Assembly: GCF_047302425.1 (NCBI RefSeq)
Contig: NZ_CP154855.1
Coordinates: 248,001-312,000, forward strand
Length of the DNA: 64,000 nucleotides
Source: Oceanitalea sp047302425
GTDB taxonomy: Bacteria; Actinomycetota; Actinomycetes; Actinomycetales; Actinomycetaceae
Direction: 5' to 3'
In this document: in pieces, positions 7,649-15,938 of the stretch
How positions within the stretch are numbered: position 1 is the first letter of the stretch
Layout of the letters: each line of letters starts with the position of its first letter
The notes under the pieces: model-generated
Seen by the model: only the letters and a program-made list of their open reading frames with translations
Database searches by the model: none
What the model was told of the DNA's origin: nothing
Position numbers and translations under genes: made by a program

Positions 7649-9242
7649 GCAGCGCCACCGCACGCTCCCGCAGCTCGGTGGCGGCCTCCTCGCTCAGCGT
7701 GTCCGGCCGCTTGGGCGCGTCGAGGTGCTGGATGAAGCGGTCGAGGGCGCGGACCGCCTGGGCGCTGCGGCCCTCCTCGAGGTGTCGCTCGGCCTGGTCG
7801 AGGGCGGCCGTGAGCTGGCGGACGATGGGGCCGGCGACGGCGCCGTCGGCGACGTAGCCCTCGAGGGCGGTCCGCAGACCGCCGAGGCTGCCGTCCGCGT
7901 AGAGGCGGTAGTCGTCGGCGAGCTCGTCGAAGGCGGCGAGCTCGTCCTCCCAGCCCGCGATGATCTCGTCGGGGTGGACCCCGGCCTCGAGCTGGAGGCG
8001 CACGTCCTTGTCACCGGTGAGGCGGTCGATCCAGCACGTGTCGGCCTCGGTCTCGCAGCGCTGGGTCGGGTAGATCGTCCCCTCGCGCCAGTCCACGCCC
8101 TCGGTGTCGTAGAAGGCCTGAAGCACGTGGAGCCCGGTGCGGACCGGCACGTAGGCGGCGGGGTCGGTGATGTGGAGCTGGACGCCGCCGGACAGCTTCC
8201 CGGCCTGCTTGCTCGTCGTCGGGTTGGCGAACATCGGGCGGAAGTGCACGCCCTCCAGGCCGCGGGAGTTGAGGTCCTCGGCCAGCTCGTAGGCCCCGAG
8301 CTCGTCGATCGCGGCGTGCCCGATCCACAGGAAGGGCGTCGTCGTGCCGCGGCCCTCGGAGGCGTCGAGCGACTCGATGAGGCCGGTGCCGGCGTAGGCC
8401 CACGCTGTCTCGATCGTCGGGATGTTCGGCGAGGGCAGCACCCACTCCAGCCCGTAGCCGGTGACGAAGTCGTCCGGGTCGTAGCCGGTCATCTCGACGA
8501 CGTGGAAGTTCTCGACCGGGTGGGGCACGAGCTCGCCGTTGAACAGGGAGCCGAGCTCACCGACGGTGAGCCCATGCTCCATGGGGATCTCCCGCAGCCC
8601 GACGAAGGAGGAGAGGGCGACATCGAGGACGGGCCCGTCCATCCTGTCGCCGAGCGGGTTCGGGCGGTCGAGCACGATGAAGTCCTTGCCGAACTCCCCG
8701 GCCGCGTCGATCGCGTAGTACATCGTCCAGATGTAGGTGTAGAAGCGGGCGCCGATGTCCTGGATGTCGAAGAGGAGGACGTCGACGTCCTCGAGCATCT
8801 CCGCCGTCGGGCGCTGGGTGGCGCCGTAGAGGGACCACACGGTGAGCCCGGTGCGCGGGTCCTCGTAGCTCTCGACCGCTGCGCCTGCAGGCGCCCCGCC
8901 GAGGATGCCGTGCTCGGGCGCGTAGAGGGCGGTCAGCTCGTAGTTGCCCTCCTCCTCGCCGGCGATGAGGAGGTCCATCGAGTGCGTGAGCTCGGAGTCC
9001 ACGCCGGTGGGGTTGGTGATGAGACCGACCCGCTTGCCGTCGAGGAGGGCGAGCTGGTCCGGGTCCTCCAGCAGCCGTTCGATGCCGAGCTCGACGGTCG
9101 GTCCGTCGGCGGGCTGCGCGGCCGCCCCGGTAGCTGGTCCCACCGGTGCGGTCGGTTCCGCCCCGATCGAGCCGCTGACGAGGGCGACGGCGGCGAGGGC
9201 ACCCAGCGCCGGGCCCCACTGCCTGAGACGTCGTACGAGCAT
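7635..9242 (-). CDS. namZ: Exo-beta-N-acetylmuramidase, NamZ/DUF1343 family, secreted
   Basis: The 535-residue protein has a signal peptide (MLVRRLRQWGPALGALAAVA) and a DUF1343 domain, the family of NamZ, which removes MurNAc from the non-reducing ends of peptidoglycan fragments. Family motifs are LLDGKRVGLITNPTGVD, YAPEHGILGG, DVLLFDIQDIGARFYTYIW near residue 164, LDRPNPLGDRMDGPVLD and HGLTVGELGSLFNGE. A C-terminal extension of about 130 residues contains alpha-helical repeats (PIVRQLTAALDQAERHLEEG) of unknown role. The ATG at 9242 has the SD AAAGGA; a longer frame upstream has no signal peptide. It is divergent from a sugar-binding lipoprotein and shares with it a pair of 25-bp operator-like repeats. 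Confidence 0.88.
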   Translation of the reverse strand: MLVRRLRQWGPALGALAAVALVSGSIGAEPTAPVGPATGAAAQPADGPTVELGIERLLEDPDQLALLDGKRVGLITNPTGVDSELTHSMDLLIAGEEEGNYELTALYAPEHGILGGAPAGAAVESYEDPRTGLTVWSLYGATQRPTAEMLEDVDVLLFDIQDIGARFYTYIWTMYYAIDAAGEFGKDFIVLDRPNPLGDRMDGPVLDVALSSFVGLREIPMEHGLTVGELGSLFNGELVPHPVENFHVVEMTGYDPDDFVTGYGLEWVLPSPNIPTIETAWAYAGTGLIESLDASEGRGTTTPFLWIGHAAIDELGAYELAEDLNSRGLEGVHFRPMFANPTTSKQAGKLSGGVQLHITDPAAYVPVRTGLHVLQAFYDTEGVDWREGTIYPTQRCETEADTCWIDRLTGDKDVRLQLEAGVHPDEIIAGWEDELAAFDELADDYRLYADGSLGGLRTALEGYVADGAVAGPIVRQLTAALDQAERHLEEGRSAQAVRALDRFIQHLDAPKRPDTLSEEAATELRERAVALRDSL

Positions 9243-9339
9243 CGCGTGTCCTTTCACGGTGGGTGGCGGGGCGACCGCTACCTCACGACGCCCCCTCGCC
9301 TCGTAGACGGCGGGTCCCCCCACCCGCCTGCGGCCACTG

Positions 9340-9394
9340 TGACGCAGGGACCACACCCGCGTCAAGAAGTGACGCGCCTTGTCGGAACGCGTCA
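9340..9394. promoter_or_regulatory. Twin 25-bp operators in the namZ/binding-protein divergent region
   Basis: Two identical-architecture inverted repeats, TGACGC-N13-GCGTCA, lie at 9340-9364 and 9370-9394, centre-to-centre 30 bp (about three helical turns). They sit about 100-150 bp from each of the divergent start codons at 9242 and 9521. The rest of the 278-bp intergenic region holds two ATCGTCA half-site-like copies (9404-9410, 9416-9422). No regulator gene is adjacent. Confidence 0.7.
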
Positions 9395-9520
9395 TCAACT
9401 TCCATCGTCAGGACATCGTCATGGGATCCTGAGGGCATGCCCCGGCGTCCGTATCGATCGGGTCATGCGTCCTCGGCCGAGAGGGGTAGCCTGGGCACCG
9501 TCGACTCACAGGGAGGGGTC

Positions 9521-10843
9521 ATGGACCGCCGCGCGCGAGCCCGCGCAGGTGCCGCGCTCGTCATTGCTGCGGCGCTGGCGGCCTGCGGCGAGCCCGCGAG
9601 CGACGAGGCCGCCGTCGACCCCTCCGCCGGCATGGCGACGGTGACCTTCCGCCTGTGGGACGACGCCGCGGCGGACGCCTACCGCGAGTCCTTCGACGCC
9701 TTCAACGCCGTCCACCGTGACATCCACGTCGAGGTGGAGGTTGTCCCCGAGCCCGGGTACGCCGACCGCACCGCCTCGGACCTCGCCGACGGCACCATGG
9801 CCGACATCTTCTGGACCACGAGCGACGCCGTCGCCGCCCACGCGCACGCCGGCGACATCGTCGAGCTCGACGAGGCGCTGGGTGAGGACCTCGAGGAATG
9901 GGAGCCGGCCGTCACCGAGCTCTACACGCGCGACGACGGCCTGTGGGCCGTCCCGCAGCTGTGGGACTCGACCGTGCTCTTCTACAACACGGCGCTCGTC
10001 GAGCGGGCGGGCGTCGACCCGGAGGCCCTGGTCTGGGACCCGGACGCGGGACGCGAGGAGACGCCCACCGGCGGCGCCACGCCCGCGCCCGCCACGGACA
10101 CCCTGCGCCAGGCCGTCCGTGCGCTGACCCGCGACGGCGCCGGTCACGCGGCCACCGACGGGGGCTTCTCGCCGCAGGACGTCACCGAGCACGGGATCAA
10201 CCCCGACCTCACGGCGCCCGCCGTCTGGCTGCCGCTCCTCGCCCAGCTCGGCGGCCTCCCGCCGACGGGCGACGACCTCTCCCTCACCACCCCCGAGGCG
10301 CGGGCGACCTTCGACTACCTCACCCGGCTGCCCGCGGCCGCGTCCCGTGTCGCCACCCCCGCCCGCGAGCTCTTCACGACCGGGCGCCTCGCCCTCTTCT
10401 GGTCGACCTCCGCCGACATGCGCCACGTCGCCGCGGGCACCGACGTCGACTGGGGCCTGGCACCCGTGCCGAGCGGCCCGGACGGCACCGTCGCCGTCGC
10501 CGACGGCGTGGGCGCGGCAGCCAACGCGGCCTCCGCGGACCCGGAGGCGACCGCCGAGGTGCTCCGCTGGCTGGCGTCCACGGACGGCCAGTCGGCACTG
10601 GCCAGCCACGGCGTGGGCATCCCCGCCGCCACCGGCGCGCAGGAGCTCTTCCTGCGCTCGTGGGCCGACCGCGGTGTCGACGCCTCGGCCGCCGTCGACC
10701 CCCAGGAGCTCGTCACGGCGGCGAGCGGACCACGGGCACGGGAGGTGCTCACGGCGGTGCGGCCCGTGCTCGACCGCATGTTCCGCGGCGAGCTGCCCGT
10801 CGCCGAGGCGCTGGCCGCCGCCGACCAGGTGCTCGCCCCCTGA
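9521..10843 (+). CDS. Extracellular sugar-binding lipoprotein (ABC transporter family 1)
   Basis: This 440-residue protein is a lipoprotein with signal sequence MDRRARARAGAALVIAAAL and lipobox LAAC, followed by a family-1 solute-binding fold (VTFRLWDDAAADAYRESFDAF, a DIFWTTSDAV segment, GLWAVPQLWDSTVLFYNTALVE). It would capture a sugar outside the cell and hand it to a CUT1 permease pair. The ATG has a strong SD (GGGAGGGG). It is not followed by permeases, so the permease pair at the window start, or one elsewhere, must serve it. The position opposite the NamZ hydrolase with shared operators suggests a muropeptide-derived sugar as ligand, an inference. Confidence 0.88.
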   Translation: MDRRARARAGAALVIAAALAACGEPASDEAAVDPSAGMATVTFRLWDDAAADAYRESFDAFNAVHRDIHVEVEVVPEPGYADRTASDLADGTMADIFWTTSDAVAAHAHAGDIVELDEALGEDLEEWEPAVTELYTRDDGLWAVPQLWDSTVLFYNTALVERAGVDPEALVWDPDAGREETPTGGATPAPATDTLRQAVRALTRDGAGHAATDGGFSPQDVTEHGINPDLTAPAVWLPLLAQLGGLPPTGDDLSLTTPEARATFDYLTRLPAAASRVATPARELFTTGRLALFWSTSADMRHVAAGTDVDWGLAPVPSGPDGTVAVADGVGAAANAASADPEATAEVLRWLASTDGQSALASHGVGIPAATGAQELFLRSWADRGVDASAAVDPQELVTAASGPRAREVLTAVRPVLDRMFRGELPVAEALAAADQVLAP

Positions 10844-10896
10844 GGAAAAAGCCGTGACACGCCTCGCGCGCCCTTCCTACCCTGGAGACACACGGG

Positions 10897-10910
10897 AAAG
10901 GAGGTGGTCC
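10897..10910 (+). promoter_or_regulatory. Near-perfect extended Shine-Dalgarno of a 12-codon leader ORF
   Basis: AAAGGAGGTGGTCC matches 13 of 14 bases of the complement of the 16S rRNA 3' end (AAAGGAGGTGATCC). It lies 5 nt before the ATG of the small ORF. This is far stronger than any other ribosome-binding site in the window, including those of the cell-wall genes. Confidence 0.8.
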
Positions 10911-10915
10911 GAGAC

Positions 10916-10954
10916 ATGATCTCTACTTGGACGCGTGAGGTGGCTGCCCGCTAG
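10916..10954 (+). CDS. 12-residue leader peptide MISTWTREVAAR
   Basis: ATG at 10916 opens a 12-codon ORF (MISTWTREVAAR) ending in TAG, placed directly behind an exceptionally strong SD. A -10-like TACCCT lies at 10879-10884. It is followed by about 150 nt of inverted-repeat-rich sequence before the LLM oxidoreductase start at 11106. The arrangement looks like a leader peptide with an attenuator or structured 5' UTR. Codon use is unlike its surroundings (ATC TCT ACT TGG), which argues for selection on the sequence itself. Function unknown. Confidence 0.6.
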   Translation: MISTWTREVAAR

Positions 10955-10967
10955 CAGTCCACGGACG

Positions 10968-11079
10968 GACCTGCCGGTCCCTCCGCCGACGGCGGCGAGA
11001 TCCCGGCAGTCACCGGCACCCGCGGGAGCCGTGGCTCGTCCACCACGGCGCCCTGGCCAGGCCAGGAGCCCGCGGGTGC
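10968..11079 (+). ncRNA. Structured leader region upstream of the LLM oxidoreductase genes
   Basis: Two nested stem-loops can be drawn. The first pairs GACCTGCCGG (10968-10977) with CCGGCAGTC (11003-11011). The second pairs GCACCCGCGGG (11016-11026) with CCCGCGGGTGC (11069-11079), enclosing GCCGTGG/CCACGGC (11028-11034/11043-11049) and the palindrome CCTGGCCAGG (11052-11061). No T-run follows, so it is more likely a regulatory UTR than a simple terminator. The class is not one I can name. Confidence 0.45.
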
Positions 11080-11105
11080 TCCCCTGCCCTGGCAGGCTGT
11101 CCTCC

Positions 11106-12038
11106 ATGGACCTTCGCATCTTCACCGAACCCCAGCAGGGCGCCTCCTACGCCGACCAGCTCGCCATGGCGCAGCGCGCCGAGCAGCTGGGCTTCTCCGC
11201 CTTCTTCCGCTCCGACCACTACCTGCGCATGGGCGACGGCGACCCGCTGCCCGGCCCGACCGACGCGTGGACGACGCTCGCCGGCCTCGCCCGGGAGACC
11301 TCGACCATCCGTCTGGGCACGCTCGTCACCTCCGCCACCTTCCGCCTCCCGGGCGTGCTGGCGATCCAGGTGGCCCAGGTCGACGAGATGTCCGGCGGCC
11401 GGGTCGAGTTCGGTCTGGGCACCGGCTGGTTCGAGGAGGAGCACCGCGCCTACGGGATCCCCTTCCCGGACAGGCGCTTCGGCCTGCTGACCGAGCAGCT
11501 CGAGGTCCTCACCGGCCTGTGGTCCACCCCGGTGGGCGAGACCTTCAACCACAGCGGCGAGCACTACACGCTCGTCGACTCCCCCGCGCTGCCCAAGCCG
11601 GTGCAGGACCGGGTGCCCGTCGTCGTCGGCGGCAACGGGCCGCGCCGCACGCCCGCCCTCGCCGCGCGCTTCGCCACCGAGTACAACCAGGCCTTCCCGG
11701 AGAAGGCCACGATCGGCGCCCAGCGCGACCGCGTGCGCGCCGCCTGCGAGGCCGTGGACCGCGACCCCGACGAGCTCGTCTACTCCGTCGCGCTCATCGC
11801 CAACGTCGGCCGCGACGAGCAGGAGGTCGCCCGCCGTGCCGCGGTCATCGGCCGCGAGCCCGAGGAGCTGCGCCGCAACGGCCTGGCCGGCTCGCCGCAG
11901 GAGGTCCTCGACGGCCTGGGCGCACTCGCCGAGCAGGGCATCACCCGCGTCTACCTCCAGTGCATGGACATGACCGACCTCGAGCACCTCGACCTCATCG
12001 CCTCGGACGTCATGGCGCACCTGGACACCGGGGCATGA
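11106..12038 (+). CDS. LLM-class F420-dependent oxidoreductase
   Basis: This 310-residue TIM-barrel protein is of the luciferase-like monooxygenase family that in Actinobacteria normally uses coenzyme F420. Family signatures are FFRSDHYLRMG near residue 35, STIRLGTLVTSATFRLPGVLA, and the SGGRVEFGLGTGWFEEEH segment around 100-118, then VVVGGNGPRRTPALAARFA. The substrate cannot be inferred. It is behind the structured leader with the 12-codon ORF and overlaps the next LLM gene by ATGA, so the two are translationally coupled. The F420 link is supported indirectly by a second LLM gene and a PPOX protein in the same window. Confidence 0.85.
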   Translation: MDLRIFTEPQQGASYADQLAMAQRAEQLGFSAFFRSDHYLRMGDGDPLPGPTDAWTTLAGLARETSTIRLGTLVTSATFRLPGVLAIQVAQVDEMSGGRVEFGLGTGWFEEEHRAYGIPFPDRRFGLLTEQLEVLTGLWSTPVGETFNHSGEHYTLVDSPALPKPVQDRVPVVVGGNGPRRTPALAARFATEYNQAFPEKATIGAQRDRVRAACEAVDRDPDELVYSVALIANVGRDEQEVARRAAVIGREPEELRRNGLAGSPQEVLDGLGALAEQGITRVYLQCMDMTDLEHLDLIASDVMAHLDTGA

Positions 12039-13102
12039 GCGACGACGGCGCGCCCCGCCCCCCACTGCGGGTGGGCCTGCACCTGGGCTACTGGTCGGCC
12101 GGCCCGCCGGCGGGGGCGGAGCGCGCCGTCGAGCTCGCCGAGGCCGCCGGCCTCGACTCCGTGTGGACCGCCGAGGCCTACGGCTCGGACGCCCTCACCC
12201 CGCTCGCCTGGTGGGGCGCGCGCACGAACCGCCTGCGGCTGGGCACCGGGATCGCCCAGCTCTCGGCGCGCACCCCCACGGCGATGGCGATGGCCGCGCT
12301 CACCCTCGACCACCTGTCCGGTGGCCGCTTCGTCCTCGGCCTGGGCGCCTCGGGGCCGCAGGTCGTTGAGGGCTGGTACGGGCAGCCCTACCCGCGTCCG
12401 CTCGAGCGGACCCGCGAGTACGTCGACGTCGTCCGCCAGGTGCTGCGACGCGAGGGACCGGTCCGGGCGGAGGGCCGCCACTACCGCCTCCCGCTGACCG
12501 ACGAGGGGACGACCGGGGAGGGCAAGGCGCTGCGCCCCACCCTCCACCCGCTGCGGGCGGACCTGCCGATCCACCTGGCGGCGCAGGGACCGCGGAACGT
12601 CGCCCTCGCCGCGGAGATCGCCGACGGCTGGCTGCCCGCCTTCCACTCCCCGCGCCTCGACGGGTGGGCGCGCGAGCAGCTGGCCGAGGGCTTCGCGCGC
12701 CGCTCCCACGAGCTGTCACCGGCGGAGCGCTTCGAGGTCAACGTCAGCCTGCCGGCCGCCGTCGGCGACGACGTCGAGGCGGCCGCGGACCTGCTCCGTC
12801 CGCACCTTGCGCTGTACGTGGGCGGCATGGGCTCGCAGCGCTCAAACTTCCACCGGGAGGCCGTGGAGCGCCTCGGACACGAGGCCGCGTGCGCGGAGGT
12901 CGCCCGGCTGTGGGCGGCCGGGAACCGGGAAGGTGCCGCCCGCGCGGTACCCACCGAGCTCGTGCTCGACGTCGCGATCGCCGGACGGCCCGAGCAGCTG
13001 CGCGCGCAGCTCGCCGCCTGGCACGGGACGGTCGCCACGGGCGTCCTGCTCCAGCTGCCGCCCGCCGCCGTCCCCGCCGTCGTCGAGGCCCTCGCGGTCT
13101 GA
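12035..13102 (+). CDS. LLM-class F420-dependent oxidoreductase (MER-like)
   Basis: The 355-residue product is a second luciferase-like TIM barrel, of the subgroup resembling methylenetetrahydromethanopterin reductase. Visible signatures are LGYWSAGPP at the start, AGLDSVWTAEAYGSDALTPL, RLGTGIAQLSARTPTAMAMA and SGGRFVLGLGASGPQVVEGWYG. It starts in the ATGA overlap with the previous LLM gene. Pairs of different LLM enzymes in one operon are common in F420-rich actinobacteria, but the substrate is unknown. Confidence 0.86.
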   Translation: MSDDGAPRPPLRVGLHLGYWSAGPPAGAERAVELAEAAGLDSVWTAEAYGSDALTPLAWWGARTNRLRLGTGIAQLSARTPTAMAMAALTLDHLSGGRFVLGLGASGPQVVEGWYGQPYPRPLERTREYVDVVRQVLRREGPVRAEGRHYRLPLTDEGTTGEGKALRPTLHPLRADLPIHLAAQGPRNVALAAEIADGWLPAFHSPRLDGWAREQLAEGFARRSHELSPAERFEVNVSLPAAVGDDVEAAADLLRPHLALYVGGMGSQRSNFHREAVERLGHEAACAEVARLWAAGNREGAARAVPTELVLDVAIAGRPEQLRAQLAAWHGTVATGVLLQLPPAAVPAVVEALAV

Positions 13103-13137
13103 TCCACCCCACGGCGGCGCGGCGGTACGGTGCGCCC

Positions 13138-13593
13138 ATGACGGAGATCGAGATCGTCGAACGTCCCCCCTCGCTCGTCGTCGGCCTGCCCGTCCTCGCG
13201 CGGTTCCAGGACCTCGGCACGCTCGTCCCGGCGGCGTGGCGGTCCCTGGCCGGCACCCTCGGCGGCCGGCACCCCGACACTCTCGCCGAGCTCAGCGTCG
13301 ACCTCGGCGACGGGCGCTACCACGAGACCGTCGGCGTGCTCCTCGAGCTCGACGCAGGAGCCGCCCCGTTCCCCGGTGCCGTCGGCTCGCTCGTGCCGGG
13401 CGGTCGCTGGGCCCAGGTGCCGCACGACGGTCCCACCCGCACCATCGCCGACACCTTCGGCCGCCTGCTGGCGTGGATCGAGGAGCAGGGCGAGCACGCG
13501 GGACCGCACAAGCTCGACACCGGCTACCGGCTGGACGGCGGGGCCGAGCGACACGTCCTCGCCGTCGGTCTGCGGGCCGCGCCGCCTGCCTGA
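13138..13593 (+). CDS. GyrI-like / effector-binding-fold small protein
   Basis: This 151-residue cytoplasmic protein starts at ATG 13138, 36 bp after the LLM gene. Its pattern (MTEIEIVERPPSLVVGLPVL, a middle VGVLLELDA strand pair, WAQVPHDGPTRTIADTFGRLLAWI, and a C-terminal YRLDGGAERHVLAVGL) fits the GyrI-like small-molecule-binding fold found alone or fused to AraC/MerR regulators. No DNA-binding domain is present. The fold assignment is from pattern only, so it is best regarded as a hypothetical protein with a likely ligand-binding fold. Confidence 0.6.
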   Translation: MTEIEIVERPPSLVVGLPVLARFQDLGTLVPAAWRSLAGTLGGRHPDTLAELSVDLGDGRYHETVGVLLELDAGAAPFPGAVGSLVPGGRWAQVPHDGPTRTIADTFGRLLAWIEEQGEHAGPHKLDTGYRLDGGAERHVLAVGLRAAPPA

Positions 13594-13663
13594 CGGGTTA
13601 TGCTCGGCATGAGTCGAAGTGCTACGCTCGCGCCGACACCCGCTCCTCCAGGGAAGGCATGCC

Positions 13664-15007
13664 ATGGTCCGGCCCGCCACCGACGCCCCCGTCCAGCAGT
13701 CGCTCACCCGCGCCGAGCGTCTCGACCGGCTCCCGTTCACCCGCGCCCACCGCAAGTTGCTCGGCGGCTCCGGGCTGGGCTGGGCGCTGGACGCGATGGA
13801 CGTCGGGCTCATCTCCTTCGTCATCGCCGCGCTCGGCCAGGAGTGGGGGCTGAGCGACGGCCAGAAGTCGTGGATCCTGTCCGTCGGCTTCGTCGGCATG
13901 GCGATCGGCGCGAGCGTCGGCGGCCTCCTCGCCGACCGGATCGGGCGTCGGCAGGTCTTCGCCCTCACCCTGCTCGTCTACGGCCTCGCCACCGGGGCGT
14001 CCGCGCTCGTCACCGGCGTCGGCGCGCTCATCGTCCTGCGGTTCCTCGTGGGCCTGGGCCTGGGCGCCGAGCTGCCCGTCGCCTCGACCCTCGTCAGCGA
14101 GTACGCGCCCAAGCGGATCCGGGGGCGCGTCGTCGTCATCCTCGAGGCCTTCTGGGCGGTCGGTTGGATCGCCGCCGCCCTCATCGGCTACTTCGTCGTC
14201 CCCGGCGAGAACGGGTGGCGCTGGGCCTTCGTCATCGGGATGGTCCCCGCGGTCTACGCGATCTACGTCCGGATGCGGCTGCCCGAGTCGGTGCGCTTCC
14301 TCGAGCGCAAGGGCCGCGTCGCCGAGGCCGAGGCCGCCGTGCGGGTCTACGAGGACGCCGCCGGGCAGGAGCCGGTGCCCTCCCCCGCCGTCGCCGAGGA
14401 GGCGGCCGCGCCGCACTGGAGCGCCCTGTGGACCGCCCGCTTCCGGCGTCGTACCGCGGCGCTGTGGATCGTGTGGTTCGGCGTCAACTTCGCCTACTAC
14501 GGGGCCTTCAGCTGGCTGCCGTCGCTGCTCGTGGACCAGGGCTTCTCGCTCGTGCGCTCCTTCGAGTACACGCTCATCATCACCCTCGCGCAGCTGCCCG
14601 GGTACGCGCTGGCCGCCTGGCTCATCGAGCGGTGGGGCCGCCGTTCCACCCTGGCCTCCTTCCTCGCCGCCTCGGCCCTCGCCGCCGTCCTCTTCGGGCA
14701 GGCGACGACCGTCCCGGCGATCATCGCCGCGGGCATGGCGCTGTCGGCCTTCAACCTCGGCGCCTGGGGCGCGCTGTACGCGGTGAGCCCGGAGATCTAC
14801 CCGACGGCGCTGCGCGGGACCGGGTCCGGCAGCGCGGCGGCCTTCGGCCGGCTCGCCTCGATCGCCGCGCCGCTGACCGTGCCGCTACTCCTCGCGGCGG
14901 GCGGCTCGGGGCTGGCCTTCGCGACCTTCGGCGTCGCGTTCGTCGTCGCGATGGTCGGCGCGCTGTTCCTGCCCGAGCTCCGCGGCGCGGCCCTGGAGGA
15001 GGAGTAG
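13664..15007 (+). CDS. MFS transporter (sugar/organic-acid symporter subfamily)
   Basis: This 447-residue major-facilitator protein has about 12 hydrophobic segments. The loop 2-3 signature GGLLADRIGRRQVF and its repeat WLIERWGRRSTLASF in the second half are clear. The charged DAMDVGLISFV in TM1 and the long central loop (AGQEPVPSPAVAEEAAA) resemble the SV2/NiaP/AAHS group that moves organic acids or nicotinate. The ATG at 13664 follows AGGGAAGG; a longer upstream frame lacks a ribosome-binding site. A -10-like TACGCT lies at 13623-13628. The substrate cannot be predicted. Confidence 0.85.
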   Translation: MVRPATDAPVQQSLTRAERLDRLPFTRAHRKLLGGSGLGWALDAMDVGLISFVIAALGQEWGLSDGQKSWILSVGFVGMAIGASVGGLLADRIGRRQVFALTLLVYGLATGASALVTGVGALIVLRFLVGLGLGAELPVASTLVSEYAPKRIRGRVVVILEAFWAVGWIAAALIGYFVVPGENGWRWAFVIGMVPAVYAIYVRMRLPESVRFLERKGRVAEAEAAVRVYEDAAGQEPVPSPAVAEEAAAPHWSALWTARFRRRTAALWIVWFGVNFAYYGAFSWLPSLLVDQGFSLVRSFEYTLIITLAQLPGYALAAWLIERWGRRSTLASFLAASALAAVLFGQATTVPAIIAAGMALSAFNLGAWGALYAVSPEIYPTALRGTGSGSAAAFGRLASIAAPLTVPLLLAAGGSGLAFATFGVAFVVAMVGALFLPELRGAALEEE

Positions 15008-15008
15008 C

Positions 15009-15899
15009 TCAGACGGTGGCGAGCTGGGCCTGCGCCGCCTCGCGGTGCTCGGGCCGGCCGGTCGTCAGCGCGTAGACGCCGTAGCCGACCGGCCCGGCGG
15101 CCATGAGCGCGGCGCACCGGTCGGCCAGCCGCGGCCCCCAGTCACGCCCGCCCGCCGCCGTGTACGCACGCAGCGTCGCGGCGAAGGCCTCGGGCGGTGC
15201 GAAGGCGTACTGGTACATGAAGTCCCGGGCGGGGTCGTCACCGCGCGCGGTGGTCCAGTCGAGGACCCCGGTGATGGCGTCACCCCCGTCGATGAGGACG
15301 TGGGCTGGGTAGAGCTCCCCGTGCGTGAAGACCGTGGCCTCCGGCCACAGCTCGTCATCCTCCAGCCAGGCGTGCAACCGGTCCAGCAGCTCGGGGTGGA
15401 CGTCGAACTCGCCCGCCACCCGCGCGACGTCGCCACGCCACGCCTCGCGGACCGCCTCCGGGCTGCGCACCTCCACCCCGACCTCGCGTGCCTCGGCGAG
15501 CGGGACGGAGTGGAGGACGGCGAGCAGCGAGCCCAGCTCGACGGCGTAGCGCTCGGACGCCGGGTCCACGTGCCACGTCACCTCGTCACCCGTGAGGGTG
15601 AGCCCGGGACGCCCGGACAGCAGGGGATAGGCGATGAGGTCGTCGGACATGACGTGCCACTCGGGCACGGCGACGTCGCGCAGGTAGCGCGAGGCGAGCG
15701 CGAGCGCCGCCTCCTCCGCCCGCAGCGACTCGCGCATCCCGGCCCGCCGCGGGATCCGCAGCACCCAGTCGCGGCCGTGGACGTCGGTCGCGTAGGCGAC
15801 GCGGAAGTCGAGCCCGGCGTCGTTGTAGCTCAGTGACGCCGGGTCGAGCCGGAGTCCGTGACGGGCCGCTCGCGCAACGAGGTCCTCATCCCCACCCAT
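15009..15899 (-). CDS. Macrolide 2'-phosphotransferase-like kinase (Mph/APH family), HGE active site
   Basis: The 296-residue protein resembles Mph enzymes, which phosphorylate the 2'-hydroxyl of macrolides with GTP. Shared features include ARHGLRL near residue 12, AGLDFRVAYATD, the nucleotide-binding WVLRIPRRAGM (44-54), and TVFTHGELYPAHVLIDGGD (189-207) followed by GVLDWTTARGDDPARDF. The catalytic-loop Asp of the HGD motif is Glu here (H193-G194-E195). A functional enzyme is still possible because the rest of the site is intact. It is convergent with the MFS gene. Chromosomal homologues are common in environmental actinobacteria, so resistance in this host is not implied. Confidence 0.75.
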   Translation of the reverse strand: MGGDEDLVARAARHGLRLDPASLSYNDAGLDFRVAYATDVHGRDWVLRIPRRAGMRESLRAEEAALALASRYLRDVAVPEWHVMSDDLIAYPLLSGRPGLTLTGDEVTWHVDPASERYAVELGSLLAVLHSVPLAEAREVGVEVRSPEAVREAWRGDVARVAGEFDVHPELLDRLHAWLEDDELWPEATVFTHGELYPAHVLIDGGDAITGVLDWTTARGDDPARDFMYQYAFAPPEAFAATLRAYTAAGGRDWGPRLADRCAALMAAGPVGYGVYALTTGRPEHREAAQAQLATV

Positions 15900-15938
15900 C
15901 CCTTTACTGTGGCAGCGCCCTCACGACCGCGCACACGC

